Source of the DNA: Tachypleus tridentatus
Taxonomy: Eukaryota > Arthropoda > Merostomata > Xiphosura > Limulidae
Length of the DNA stretch: 64,000 nt
Direction of reading: 5' to 3'
NCBI RefSeq assembly: GCF_004210375.1
Contig: NC_134830.1
Coordinates: 63,359,576-63,423,575 of the forward strand
Below the pieces are notes generated by a model. It was not told where the DNA came from, ran no database searches, and saw nothing but the letters and a program-made list of their open reading frames with translations. The position numbers were made by a program, and so were the translations under genes. Every line of letters starts with the position of its first letter. Position 1 is the stretch's first letter. Below, piece after piece: positions 1 through 11,300 of this stretch.

Positions 1-1560
1 CTTTAATGATTTTATTCCCTCGCTATATGAATTTACTTTTTCATATTCAAGACAAGTATGCCATATATTAGAAAATACTAAGTTATTAATATATATAAGA
101 CTAATAAATTTAACAATACTAAATGACAAATAAAAAGTTATATTTTGCTTAAAGACATACCAAACCATTTAATATATTCTTTATTAATCAAATTAGCTGG
201 AAGATGTTTATTTATACAATAAAATGCCACTAAATTTAAGGTTAAAAATAAAAATATAAATATACTTCTAATGTAAGGAAGTAGCTTACAAAAAAGTTGG
301 GCTACTATAATTAAATATGCTAAGTTAACTGTTTTTAATGAGTAATGTATCAGACTATTAGAAATTTTACGAAACATTTACAGAACAACTGATAGGGTAT
401 GTAAAACTAAACAAAATGTCTTGAACAGCTTAACATAGTCTTCAAAATTACTTTATTGAAATTGCATCTTGAGTTCAAACTGTGACAGATCTGATGCCTT
501 TACGAACTATTTCAAACTCTGCAACTAACTACATAGCAATAAATATACTTATAATGGTGTATTAGGTATTAGCTCTTTCTAATTTTCTTTTACCCGGACT
601 TCTTTCAAGAAATACTTTAACAACATAATAGCTATGTTAAGGATTTCTAGGAATTTCGACTAAAAAGAGCCAGATGTCTATTGGTTCAGCGATAATTTTT
701 AGGGCTTCTAACGTTAAAACTTTGGGTTCGAACTCCGCAGTGAACAAAGCGAATATAGTCCATTTTATCAAGCATTAATTATTCATTATTTATACTCTTC
801 CAAATTATCCAGAAGAGGGGGAGAGAAAAAATGACGATTTAAAGTTTTTATGTGTTAAGATCTCGATATCTAAACCAACATAGACTTTAACCATTTCATA
901 TATTCTTGTAAGTACTTGAGCTTACCTCCTCTAGGATAAGGGACATATAGTATGTCTACAGGGAGTAGTATTTCTGTCCAAACATGAGAATGTTAACTCT
1001 GTCACTATGGGTAGGTCAAAGTGCATGTGTCTTACCTTTCACACAGTTACATCCAAAATTTATTTAAGCAACTTTATTATCAATGCATATAAATAAATTC
1101 GTCATTAAAATGTATTTGATAATTCAAATTTCAATTTTATATAATTTTTAATTTCTTAATTTTATATAGAAGTGTTTAAAAATCACCAATTGTCCGTTGT
1201 ATGAGAGTATTAACATATGTTTTCTAAATCTTCCCTTCTCTAATTTATCTACAATACTTATCTGAAGTACATAATTTAATGTAAACTACTCATTATAATA
1301 CACATGTTGAATGTTAAAAATGATAACCACTAAGTTATCAAGACAAAGGATAATATTACGTATTGATTTATAGTGAATGACACACTAAAATATTAGAATA
1401 ATAATTGTTATAATATCTAAATGAAAATGTCAAATATTGTTTACTAGTTCGATTATACTTGTATGTAGAAGGTCATAAATACCAGGTTATCGAATCAAAA
1501 GGTGAACTAATTTATTTATAGGACAAAACTTAATGTGTAAGATAGAAAGGCGACCTAAGC
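1..1560. other. AT-rich non-coding stretch
   Basis: No reading frame here has recognisable protein features. Short ORFs are of the size expected by chance in AT-rich DNA. The only structure I see is one decayed tRNA-like SINE piece, listed separately. Confidence 0.6.
681..765 (+). repeat. Decayed SINE-B/C head
   Basis: A tRNA-like order is still visible: a GGTTCAGCGATAA D-arm region, then CTAACGTTAAAAC, then the B-box-like string GGGTTCGAACTCC, then the GAATATAGTCC body region seen in better copies. The 3' half is lost. This looks like an old copy. Confidence 0.35.
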
Positions 1561-1614
1561 AGTAACTTAACCAGTTTCATAATTAAATCTGACAACTAAT
1601 AGATCCCCCACATT

Positions 1615-1860
1615 TCAACTGACAGTTCTCCTCCATGCCGTAAAGGGCTCAAGCTTTAGACAATCTTTGACTTGGATCTGGCAGAGTCCATTCAGACAAG
1701 TGCTGAAAGTGTTGGCCAATAATCCAAGGTAATTGATGGCATTGTCGGAATCTTGAATGTGACTGCAATGCAACACTCTTTGGCTAGTGTAGGTAGGTGT
1801 CACAATATCAACTTTAATAGAAGTCAATGGTCTTGCTAGCCTGATGATGCTGCTGTCCAT
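1615..1860 (-). other. Unrecognised 81-codon ORF in a low-copy stretch
   Basis: An open frame of 81 codons with mixed amino-acid composition. It lies in a slightly less AT-rich patch (about 1.6-1.9 kb) on the same strand as the gypsy-type remains at 7-11 kb. It could be a further displaced piece of that element. I recognise no motif and give no function. Confidence 0.2.
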
Positions 1861-2439
1861 TAAAGGTGCACTTGATGATCTTACAGTTTTCTGAAATATT
1901 CTTTCGCTCTTACTTGACTGAGCTCAGTAATTTTCCTGTCAGCTTAGTGTATGTCAGATGTTGTATGCAGTTTGGACATTAATGTTAATGACAATTCAAA
2001 AGGAGCTGTGGTTTCTTTAAAACTTTAAAGCCAGCTCATTTGAGTTTTCAGTCAAATCCAATATATCTCTAAAATCTGTCAATAACTCCGCTTCTGCTAC
2101 TGATTTTTGCTTCTGCTGGTCTGAATCTTAAATTTGCTACTTGAGTCTTAAGAACAACTAGTAAACCAAATTGTCTCCCAAGTTTCTAAAACTATCTTTT
2201 CATTTTGTTAATGAGAGTGTTTGTTTATCAAGCTAAGAAATAAATGTATAATTGATTAGTTGTAAGGACAAGATAAGACAATCAGAAAGGTAAAAAAATT
2301 GATATTTTATAGAGAAAATCAGAATTGAGACGCATGACAACCAGATTTTGATTGTCAAAGTTTCAGCTAAAAATGTAACTTTTGTATTTGTAACTGCTCA
2401 ATTATTACATCTATCATATGGCCGAAAACGATTTTGGTT

Positions 2440-2545
2440 TGGTTGTTGTCAAGTGCAAAGCTACACAATAAGCTATCTATGTTCTACCCGACAGAGATAT
2501 TCAAACCCAATTTTTAACATCATAACCTTGCAGATTTACTGACGA
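2440..2545 (-). repeat. Degenerate SINE-C
   Basis: The 3' part GTGCAAAGCTACACAATAAG matches the reverse of the SINE-C tail and body. It is followed by a decayed head containing TTTTTAACATCATAACC. No TSD was found. The copy is old and diverged. Confidence 0.5.
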
Positions 2546-3714
2546 ATAACATGGGCAAACTGCTTCTGTATATGAAGTATAACAACTATTACTCTGTTCA
2601 AGAGCCGTACTACAGGCTTACATTTGCTCACTTGTATATTGCCTTGAAACAATGAATCCCTTGCACCTGTTTTGTACCCGTCTCTGAATCTCTATTAAGT
2701 CTCATACGCAACGAAACTCAACCGTGGTGTCCACTGTTATTGTTTCCATAATGCCAACTATCACAGCTGTCTTTAACTTTTAACATTCCACCCACAATCA
2801 TTTGGTTGTTGCACAAATAAAGTCAAGGAAAATTGGTAATACTGTAAATACTGTGTGATACATAAGTAACTAAAACAGGCTAGTTTCTATATAAGTGCTA
2901 ACCTTTAACTTTTTGCCATAAGAATTCATCAGCACTGACATCTCACTTCCATTCGTCTTCTTTCAGTTTATAACAGGTGACTTCAAAGCAATGCTATTTT
3001 GGTATTATTTTCCTTCTCTACCTGTACACTCATGGTCCACACTAGCATAAATTTAAAAATGTATGTCGTCGTGAAACAAATACTTAAAAAATGTTCAGTA
3101 AATTGTATGCTTACAAAATTTTTAATCTAGTAGCAAAACTTAAATTCGCTGTGAATTATAAGCCATCGTTTGTAGGTTTCACTCTTCATGGATAATTTCA
3201 CCCATCATGAGTAATTCAGTTCTACACAATTACAACTACATTTCACTACTATTACCAAGTGAGTTCATCAGTTGCTCTTCCCTTCAAAGTAAATCTGCTA
3301 CCCATCAAATATTTAATGTTAACACTGAAAACACTCTATCTTTGCCTTTAAAAACTATCAAGTTCACCATATCTTCAAAAAATATCTCACATATCAGTAA
3401 CTGAGTTTATCTCATATCTCATTGACTTAACATTCAAATCAAATCCTTATCTTCATGTATATGTTATTTGGCAGTTGTGTTCTCTTTGAGAGTGCTCTAT
3501 TCATGTCATAAAACGCTTATGAATGACTTTATGTTACATACATGTTTGTATGTAACCTATTTACTGTTTTACATTTATCTTAATACCTGCAGTTGTTTCA
3601 GTTTGATGATGTTCTCTAAATTTGCAGAAGTTTCTCGGGAGCAAGAATCAACAATATATGATTGACAAAAATACTGACGTCTTTTCAAACATTATTGAAC
3701 CTTTAAGAATATAG
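2546..3714. other. No recognisable feature
   Basis: AT-rich sequence with two short plus-strand ORFs (3207-3404 and 3468-3665) that lack any motif. I see no repeat family of this window here. Confidence 0.5.
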
Positions 3715-4670
3715 CGTGAGTATTTTAAAGCAAGCCATCACAAGATGCCAAGACATTTATATATTGTTATGTCAGCTACAGTCGGCATACAATAAGCCTT
3801 GGGGCTATAATTGTGATTAACACTTATTAATCAGAAAACTATAGAACTCGACCAGGAATGTTTATAAATGTTGAACATTACAATTCGTTCAACTTTAAAG
3901 AATTAACTTCTGACGTTAGTATTTTTACGATGACATTATCCCGGCATGGCAAGGTAGTAAAGGCACTCGACTCGTAATCTGAGGGTCGCGGGTTTGAATC
4001 CCCGTCACCACAAACATGTTCGCTCTTTCAGCCGTGGGGGCGTTATAATGTGACAGTCAATTCCACTATTCGTTGGTAAAAGAGTAGCCCAAGAGTTGGC
4101 GGTGGGTGGTGATGACTAGCTGCCTTCCCTCTAGTCTTACACTGCTAAATTAGAGACGACTAGCACAGATAGCCATCGAGTAGCTTTGCGCGAAATTCAA
4201 AACACAACAAACAAAACGAAGACATTAAATATCTTTGTTGGTGAAAAGTTAGCTTGTAAACTGCGTTAGGCCAAACAAGAATAGAGCTAGCTAACATTCC
4301 AGTCATGTGAAGTATATTTTGTATCAACATAAAAGTAATTTGTGCCTCGTGGACCTGGGCTATTAATGAAATATTAACTTCTAGACTGGATAAAGAACTG
4401 AATATTGTTTGTGAGTTTATAAAATTTTTGTATATAAATAATTATTTGTTTTAACTATTTGTAATAATCATTATTATAAATAGTATTTTTTATGTATCAA
4501 ACTATATTTGTGTAAGAAAGAAGATTGTGTTTGTCAATCTTGTTGGAAAAATGTAAATTAATGCACATCGAAATTCAATTAACTTCTAAATTAAAATTAA
4601 AATTCCCGGCTATTTGACATCATAATACCTAACAGAGATTCGTTAGAGATATAATATATAATAAATGTAT
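3715..4670 (+). repeat. LTR-like direct repeat, copy 1 (interrupted by a SINE)
   Basis: This stretch aligns by eye with 8370-8980 in the same orientation. Shared blocks include a GCTACAG-GGCATAATA-AGCC-type start, GACCAGGAA, TTAGTATTTT, GACATT, AATATTGTTTGTRARTTT, TTTGTATATAAAT and CAATCTTGTTRG. The copies are well diverged. Their length, direct orientation and flanking of a gypsy-type integrase fit old LTRs, but no clean TG..CA ends or TSD were found. The SINE at 3940-4215 splits this copy. Confidence 0.45.
3940..4215 (+). repeat. SINE-A, full length, with TSD
   Basis: The tRNA-like head starts at CCCGGCATGG and carries the loop CTCGTAA and box GGTTTGAATCC. The conserved body and AAACAAAAC-type tail follow. 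It is flanked by a 12-bp duplication with one mismatch, ACGATGACATTA (3927-3938) and ACGAAGACATTA (4216-4227). It inserted into LTR-like repeat copy 1, so it is younger than that repeat. Confidence 0.9.
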
Positions 4671-4700
4671 TCCACTACATGCATTCTGCTATTATACATA

Positions 4701-4866
4701 TTGTTTTGTTTTGAATGTCGCGCAAAGTTACTCCAGGGCTATCCCCGCTAGCCATCCCTAATTTAGCAGTAAAAGGGCGAGCATGTTTATTACGACCGGG
4801 ATTCGAATCCCCGAACCGTCAGATTACGAGTCGAACGCCTTGACACGCTTGGCCATGCCGAGCCCA
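4701..4866 (-). repeat. SINE-A, internally deleted
   Basis: The tail and first body part (TTTGTTTTGAATGTCGCGC) are joined directly to the head side at TTTAGCAG then TAAAAGGGCGAGC. About 110 bp of central body is missing. The head is well kept, with box GATTCGAATCCC and loop region TTACGAG. Confidence 0.85.
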
Positions 4867-4907
4867 ATTTTATATATAAATATATATATACTAAAAGCAC
4901 TAAACAA

Positions 4908-5030
4908 ATGCCCCCTACTGGTATAGCGGTAAGGCTTCTTGTTTACAATGCTAAAATCATGGGTTTGATTCCCTTCGGTGGAAACAACAGATAACCCGTA
5001 TAGATTTGGTATAAGAAAACATACACTTAT
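4908..5030 (+). repeat. SINE-B
   Basis: Head CCCCCTACTGGTATAGCGGT, then TTTACAATGCTAAAATC, box GGTTTGATTCCC, body, and the end TTTGGTATAAGAAAACATAC. It overlaps a spurious minus-strand ORF. Confidence 0.75.
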
Positions 5031-5136
5031 CAAAACGCATCCGATTCACATGATAAGCAAGTCTACCTTCCTCTGCTAACCTACTGCCATCTATGATATA
5101 AGAAACTCAACTCAACTTGCTCCCTAGTTTCTTGAA

Positions 5137-5410
5137 TTTGTTTGTTTGTTTGTTTTGGAATTTCGCACAAAGCTACTCGAGGGCTATCTGTGCTAGCCGT
5201 CCCTAATTTAGCAGTGTAAGACTAGAGGGAAGGCAGCTAGTCATCACCACCCACCGCCAACTCTTGGGCTACTCTTTTACCAACGAAAAGTGGGATTGAC
5301 CGTCACATTATAACGCCCCCACGGCTAAAAGGGGCGAGCATGTTTAGCGCGACGCAGGCGCGAACTCGCGACCCTCGGATTACGAGTCGCGCGCCTTACG
5401 CGCTTGGCCA
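5137..5410 (-). repeat. SINE-A, full length, perfect 12-bp TSD
   Basis: The tail (GTTTGTTTGTTTG read on plus) through a complete body and head are present. The head box is CGCGAACTCGCGACC read on plus. The duplication TAGTTTCTTGAA flanks it exactly at 5125-5136 and 5411-5422. This is the cleanest SINE-A insertion in the window. Confidence 0.95.
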
Positions 5411-5440
5411 TAGTTTCTTGAAGTAAATAATTATCAGTAG

Positions 5441-5495
5441 AATTGTGTGTGTGTTTTTCTTATAGCAAAGTCACATTGGCCTATCTGCTGAAATC
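5441..5495 (-). repeat. SINE-B 3' fragment
   Basis: Only the (GT)n tail and the TTCTTATAGCAAAGTCACAT body end remain. The tRNA-like head is missing, consistent with 5' truncation on insertion. Confidence 0.55.
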
Positions 5496-5624
5496 AGTAA
5501 AATTCAGCCAAACTAAACCTTTTAACTTAAAATTATTCCATCCATGACTAATAGGATTAAATTTTTCCGTCACAGTAAAACATATCAAATCAAACTCAGA
5601 CTAACTTAAGCGAAATGCCTCTTT

Positions 5625-5748
5625 ATGCCACTGTGGGCACAGTGGTATATTTGAGAACTTATAACGGTGGAAACCTGGTTTCGATACCCGTGATGGGCAG
5701 AGCACAAATAGCCCATTTGTGTAGTTCTGTGCATAACTTCAAACGAAT
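5625..5748 (+). repeat. SINE-C
   Basis: The order GGCACAGTGGTA, AACTTATAACGG, box GGTTTCGATACCCG, then GGGCAGAGCACAAATAGCCCA and the tail ACTTCAAACG is seen. It is a well-preserved member. Confidence 0.8.
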
Positions 5749-5749
5749 A

Positions 5750-7060
5750 AACGTTTTTACTGGCCTATCCAGCACCCAACACCAGTAGTTTAAATATTAT
5801 GATTTCACTCACCACAGTTTACATCACAGCAAAATGAATGGAAGCAAATTCAAAGAACTGAGAATCTTTTAATATAAATTCAAAACAATTTAGTTCATCT
5901 TCTCTGTTAACTTAGAACACAACACTATCCACTCTATCCAGAAATTCCACTACCACTTAGCTAGATAGCGAGTAATTGTTGCGAAATGTTGAATGAACTG
6001 ATTTATAGGTTGGAAAGTAAGATTCACAATGCACTTTCACTTGAGTTTTTGAACTCCTAGCAATAATTCTCAGTCATAAACACTGTTTCTTAAGAAGTAT
6101 CAACTTAATCTGTGAACAGTATTTAGAACAGACATCCGAGGGGTTATAATTTACTTCTTCACATCGTTTCATCTCTAAAAAGAAATATTGTACATGATTA
6201 TGTCTCAGTTTTGGAGACTAAACCAGAAATGAATCTGTTATCCCACACAACTTCATAAAAACTATTGGTTTTACTGATCATTTCATTTAAAAACATTAGC
6301 TAATCTAATGTGTTTAAACTGAACATACATAATCTGCTATCTTACAAATATATTTCACTGAAACTCTGTTTGACAGCTTGGAAAGTAGGTTTTTAAACAC
6401 CTTTTCATCCTGGTTAATCTTGGAACCAAGTAATAATTACACGATCTGGTACATTCAATTCACTATGAAACACAACTTGATGACTTGAAAAATGACAGTG
6501 GCATATAGTATCTGAGTTTATGTTTCACTTAAAGTAATTCAAGATAACTCTGACTGATTAGAACAGGATTCACAACATTCCAGCAAATAACCCCTTTTGT
6601 ATCCAGAATCGCTGTTGAGTACATCAATCACTCTCATCTATCATTAGTTACTACCTTTCGGTCGTTGGTCTCAGAATCAAGCGGCTGTTGTAACTGCTGA
6701 TTTTGTAGTTAACAACAGTCAAATCAATCAGGAGATTATGTTCAACTTGTTGATTAATCATTAATACTGTCTCACACGTCCTGTATGGTTACTTTCTTAT
6801 CTGATTCATCCTGGACAATCAAATAGCATCTCTTCAACTAATGGTGGTGTTTTTTAGCTTTTGACATATGAATTTGTAAGTGATAGTCAATGCAAACGTA
6901 AGCCACTCCAGATATTTTGAAAACACTATCACACTATTGTTTGAGGGGCAGACAATACATCACATTCAAAAGGAACTTTAGTTCTTGATCAAATATAAGT
7001 ATTTATGGCAAATAAAAAATTGACTTTCCATTGAACTATTCACTATCATAATATTTGGAA
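5750..7060. other. Unassigned stretch beside the gypsy-type remains
   Basis: No open frame of note and no clear domain. It lies 3' of the integrase remnant on that element's strand, so it may be decayed internal or 3' sequence of the element. Two blocks starting near 6008 and 6376 look loosely similar (TTGGAAAGTA then CTTTTCA). I could not decide whether this is a real duplication. Confidence 0.35.
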
Positions 7061-7099
7061 AGTGTTTATTCCATTTGATTTGGTTGAGACTAACCAACT

Positions 7100-7640
7100 T
7101 CACAAGAATTTACTTGATACTTTGTGGATTATATATTATGCCAAACAATCAGACTGATGGTGTCAAGAAAAAATAAATATCTTCAACACATCAACACTGT
7201 CCATAACTCAGAAAACAACAATCTGTTGAAATTAATCCTCTATACTGTATTGATTGGGAGGGTGCTTTCTAAATAATTCTATTAACTTTTCATACAACAC
7301 GTCAGTGGGTGACTATATTAATGTATCAGCCAATGGATACTTTGTGAGATAATTAATAATTACCAACACATACAAGTCACCTTATTCAGTAGGGGAGATG
7401 TACGATAAGCTACGTCTATGGCTGTTTTCTGTAACAGTAAACTGACAATTCCCTACCAGCGTTTACCCTGTTTTGAACAAAGTTTCATTTTGGCAGTACA
7501 CACCATACAATATTTGCACTATTGTGAACACGATTATGTAAATGTAGCCAAAAATATTGCTTTCATGTGTTAGCACACGTGCATGTAAAATCTTGGTGGC
7601 CTACTATCTAATAGCCTTGTGGACCACTAGCAGCAGCAAA
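7100..7640 (-). pseudogene. Gypsy-type integrase remnant
   Basis: Reading the minus strand across frames gives a zinc-finger-like part ending LYGVYCQNETLF. The core-domain start YVLVIINYLTKYPLADTL follows, and is very close in pattern to the usual YILVVVDYFTKWPEA of gypsy integrases. Near 7150 HHQSDCLA matches the family HPQSDGLV region. Several stops and frame changes make it non-functional. Confidence 0.65.
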
Positions 7641-8369
7641 GGTTTAGAGCTACATTTGGGTGACTTATAACAATAGTACAGCAACGTTTCTACACTTGTT
7701 GCCGTTTGCAAAAGTGTTACCTATGTCTGTGCTCTATTACTCAATACGTGCTAGTCATGCTTCACCTTGGTGCATCGTAAAAGGTTCCCACACCACATCT
7801 GGTTCTTTCAATTGCTTTTTCCAAAGCTCCCAAAGTACTAATTTTGACATTAAACTATTATTACTGGAAGCTCCAACTGTGGCTTTAATTCCCACATGGT
7901 GTCCATGATAATGAAATTCATTTAATAGACATGTTTTCTCAACATTTCTATGTTGCCACTCTAGCTGAAGATATAAAACAATGTTTTACTATTGTTGTTT
8001 CCTATCTAATATGCATCCACACTCAAATTTTAAAGTTCACGAGCCAGTTCATCAGTGCATGATCAACCTGAATTGTAAACATTTTAACACACAAATAGTG
8101 GCTGTATTGTTTGTAACGGGTTTACTATGACATATTTATTTTGATGTTGATGTTTGCTTCAGTTAAATATATATTCAGAAATGCATGCAACTCATATTGT
8201 TAAATACATATTGAGGTATTCCTGCCTATCCAATAAAGTTGTAGAAGATTCTTGACTGTAAGAATCAACAATGTACTATATGTAAATACTAATGATTGTC
8301 AGTGTTGTTGCCTTAGCCGAAATTTTCAGAAATTCTCCTCTCAAGCTTATAAAAAGTAACCAACACAAC

Positions 8370-8980
8370 ACAAGAAGATAATATATATTGTTTGTTTGCT
8401 ACAGTTGGTATAATACAAACCTTGAAAGCTATAACTGTGGTTAATACTCAACTAATTGAGAAACTACAAATATTTGACCAGGAACAATTTTATATATATC
8501 GAGCATTACAAACCGTTTAACTTCAGCGGATTACCATCAAAAGTTAGTATTTTCATGAAGACATTGTATGACTTTAACTGTGAAAAACTCGCATGTAATC
8601 AGCAAAGAGCTAACCAGCTCCTCGTTAAGTGAATTGTGTTTATATCAACTAGAAATTAATTCGCTCATAGTGAACCCTTGATAGGTTATTAAGGAACTTC
8701 CAGATCAGATAGAAGACTCAATATTGTTTGTAAATTTGTAAAACTTTTTGTATATAAATCATTATTTGTAATAACTGTTATTGTAAATTGTATTACTGTT
8801 TGTATATTAAAATATATTTGTGTGTATCAATCTTGTTAGCAAATATCATAAATTTACTACAACTCTACATTTAATTAACTTCTAAATTTAAGTTACAACT
8901 TTAACTCGGTTTCAGGCTTTGAAATCCTAATACGTAATATAGTAAACTAGAGGATCGTCCAAGATAAATTATAATAAATA
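8370..8980 (+). repeat. LTR-like direct repeat, copy 2
   Basis: This is the uninterrupted partner of 3715-4670 and includes TTGACCAGGAACAATTT, GACTCAATATTGTTTGTAAA and ATATTTGTGTGTATCAATC. Its position inside the gypsy-type domain order is discussed under that element. The exact ends are uncertain by tens of bases. Confidence 0.45.
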
Positions 8981-9119
8981 ATATGTTTGATTAATTTTTA
9001 TAACTTCAGGTAATACTTCATGCAGTACAAACATCCTATATCTTCAATAACGCTGCTCCAATTTTTGCAGAAACTGACAATCTCGTCATGTATGCCGACA
9101 CTGGAGCTTCAAGTAAAAC

Positions 9120-9800
9120 GTGATTTATTGACTTAAATGTTAAGTCACATTTTCCACTTCACCTAAAATGCCCGCTAACTCTGCTAAGAACAAACAGCAG
9201 TGTGGCAATTTTAGAAATGTTGTCCACAAAACATTAGCAATGTAACAATAAATCAAGAAAATTGTGGATCTCTTGCTTGGTTATTGTTTGAGTATAGTCT
9301 CACGCTACTAATGTAACCTTTACAGGGTCCGCAGATACTTCATTTCGACTCAAAATATGACTCAGATACAATGTATTAATATATAAATCCACACTTATTC
9401 GTTTCACTTCCGAGCCTGTCTCTCTTACCTGCTGATTAAGAGGGGCATTAAACAGGCCTAATGGCATGATGCTGAACTCATACAAACCATTTCAACTTTT
9501 AAAAGTAGTATTATGTTTACTCTTATCAACAATTTCAACTTTCCAATGTTCAGAAGTCAAGTATAAAGTGTTGAATCATTTGACACCTTCCAACACATCG
9601 CATATGTATATGCGACTAGAAAGGAATCAACTTGCATCAATGTATTCATTTACCTAAAATCGACACAAAACTTAAATGTATCCTTCTATTTTACAATTAC
9701 TCTTGGAAATGACCATGCAATTTCTGAAAATTGTATGATTATGTCTTTTAACACCTGCCGTATTTCAGCATTGGTCGCATACTTAGTGTTTGAGGAAAGT
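9120..9800 (-). pseudogene. Gypsy-type reverse transcriptase and RNase H start, decayed
   Basis: In order on the minus strand I read a fingers region (SFPRVIVK, FCVDFR), then WKVEIVDKSKHNTTFKS, then GLYEFSIMPLGLFNAP, the classic RT motif with family form GLYEFxVMPFGLxNAP. The connection part SHILSRNEVSADPVKV and FVDNISKIATLL follow, then LLEAPVSAY leading into RNase H. The order and spacing are those of Ty3/gypsy pol. Stops and at least three frame changes are present. The YVDD-type catalytic box itself is not clearly kept. Confidence 0.75.
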
Positions 9801-10560
9801 TTGCACAACAGTTGTTTCGTCAGATGCGTATTGCTTATACGTTTGTAGTGTCAAGTTACTGTTGTCCGATGCAATTGATCATCTGTTTCCACGAATACAT
9901 TGGTATATTCAATCAATAAATTATTGAAATCCTGCTGCTGTGCAAAATCTAGATTGCTTTGATACACATCAGCTAGTTCTCACAGCTGTGTATTTATTCT
10001 TAAGTATGGTATGTTCAAAAGCAAACCTAGCTTTATCTCTAATATTAGATATTTTTACTTACTATGTCAATGACCATTCCAATAGAAAGCTGTAGAATCA
10101 GATGTTTGTAATTACAAAGTAAAACCATATGAATATAATTTATTAGACATACAAATATTTGAGTTAATGTCACCCCTTTTCCAAACAAGAAATGGTGCAT
10201 TTTATGCTTTGGTTTCTTCACTGTATTACGTGATGGCAATGTATTAGACAGCATCTGTAAATCACTACGTAACTCTATTTATTTATATGAAAGTACTGTG
10301 ATTTTACCAAACCTAGTTAACAATGAAAGACTTTCATGTAGAAAAAAACAATTTGCCTGTTTCAAAAACAAAATGACTAATAATTTCCACAGTATATTTT
10401 TCCTTATAATCCTAATACACATTCAAAAACAAAATTAACCATCTCAATCCTATGTGCGAATTATTAAAATATAGTTAGAACACAAATCTGTCGGAACAAA
10501 ATTATTGTTAACTGCCCAGAATGGTAGCTTCAGCGAGAATGTCTGATAAATTAATAGGTT

Positions 10561-10599
10561 GGCCAGTGTTCTAGTAACTCCAGTATCAACCAGAAGCTC
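10561..10599 (-). pseudogene. Retroviral-type aspartic protease active-site remnant
   Basis: The minus strand reads ELLVDTGVTRTLA, matching the LVDTGAT active-site loop of retroelement proteases. It lies between the zinc knuckle and RT as expected. The surrounding frame is broken. Confidence 0.6.
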
Positions 10600-10819
10600 A
10601 CTCTGGAAACATAAAAATATCCCCCAAACCCTTTAGAATTTAGCTCACCACCAAACTCATTGATGTATGCAGATAGTAAACTACCTCAAGTTGGAAGCCA
10701 GACCCTACTTGAGTTCTGTTACTTTTCTGGAGGCAAACCGCCATCGGTCATAGCTTGATGATGACCCTCCATACTTGTTGAGCAACAAGACAAAATGAAG
10801 ACTTTTGCCTACGATGTGA

Positions 10820-10861
10820 ACAATTCATTTAAAAGTGATCTTTCAGCCCACAACCAAAGCA
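10820..10861 (-). pseudogene. Gag CCHC zinc knuckle remnant
   Basis: The minus strand reads CFGCGLKDHF, a stop, then MNC. This gives the exact Cys-x2-Cys-x4-His-x4-Cys spacing with one stop inside. A 65-codon open stretch just upstream (10881-11078) is probably the end of Gag. Confidence 0.6.
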
Positions 10862-11199
10862 TGGGCTTTGGTTTGCTCTTTCAGAGAAACATCTTCATAG
10901 AGGCATTATAAGTATTGGTTATGACATAACTATTATGGGAAGGCAGGGAAAGTTCTGCCCATTCATTCTGCTTAATTACATTAGGCTGAATCACAGTACC
11001 ACAATATGTTGGCAAACGATTCAATATAAATGTAGTAATTTCTTGATACGATGAATGCGCTGTCAATGAAATGGTCACAGTAGCTGCTGTTACATACCTT
11101 TTCCTCTCATAAGACTTTTCAAAGTTGCAACCTCAAACTTAGTCACAATATACTTCTTTCACTGGATATAAAATTTCTTTCACACTCAGGTGATACTGT

Positions 11200-11287
11200 G
11201 TGTGTGTGTTTTTCTTATAGCAAAGCCACAAAGGCCTATCTGCTCAGCCCACCGAGGGGAATCGAACCCCTGATTTTAGCGTTGTAA
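11200..11287 (-). repeat. SINE-B, 5'-truncated, 13-bp TSD
   Basis: The (GT)n tail, body and the T-arm side of the head remain, down to TTAGCGTTGTAA, where the head is cut off. CAGGTGATACTGT flanks it on both sides (11187-11199 and 11288-11300). Truncation of the head with a full TSD is the signature of LINE-type target-primed insertion. Confidence 0.9.
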
Positions 11288-11300
11288 CAGGTGATACTGT

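Larger units (their letters stand above)
7060..11100 (-). mobile_element. Decayed Ty3/gypsy-type LTR retrotransposon
   Basis: Domains occur in the order typical of Ty3/gypsy on the minus strand: zinc knuckle (about 10.84 kb), aspartic protease (10.58), RT with thumb/connection (9.8-9.1), start of RNase H (about 9.05-9.15) and integrase (7.6-7.1). RT-RNase H before integrase fits gypsy and not copia. Every domain carries stops or frameshifts, so no product is expected. An LTR-like repeat at 8370-8980 falls between RNase H and integrase. It either interrupts one element or marks the join of two. No clean terminal repeats or TSD were found. Confidence 0.75.

Noticed and set aside
3961..4012. tRNA-like sequences (also at 54599, 23998, 52812 and others) as real tRNA genes
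   Set aside because: Each is followed by a conserved SINE body and tail, many have TSDs, and the acceptor stem does not pair cleanly. They are SINE heads.
7660..7908. 82-codon plus-strand ORF with LLLEAP resembling gypsy pol
   Set aside because: It lies antisense to the integrase side of the element and has no neighbouring motif on its strand.
9060..9140. Plus-strand frame with ADTGAS as an aspartic protease
   Set aside because: The minus strand of the same bases carries gypsy RNase H start sequence in the right order after RT, and a better protease lies at 10561-10599. The plus reading is antisense coincidence.
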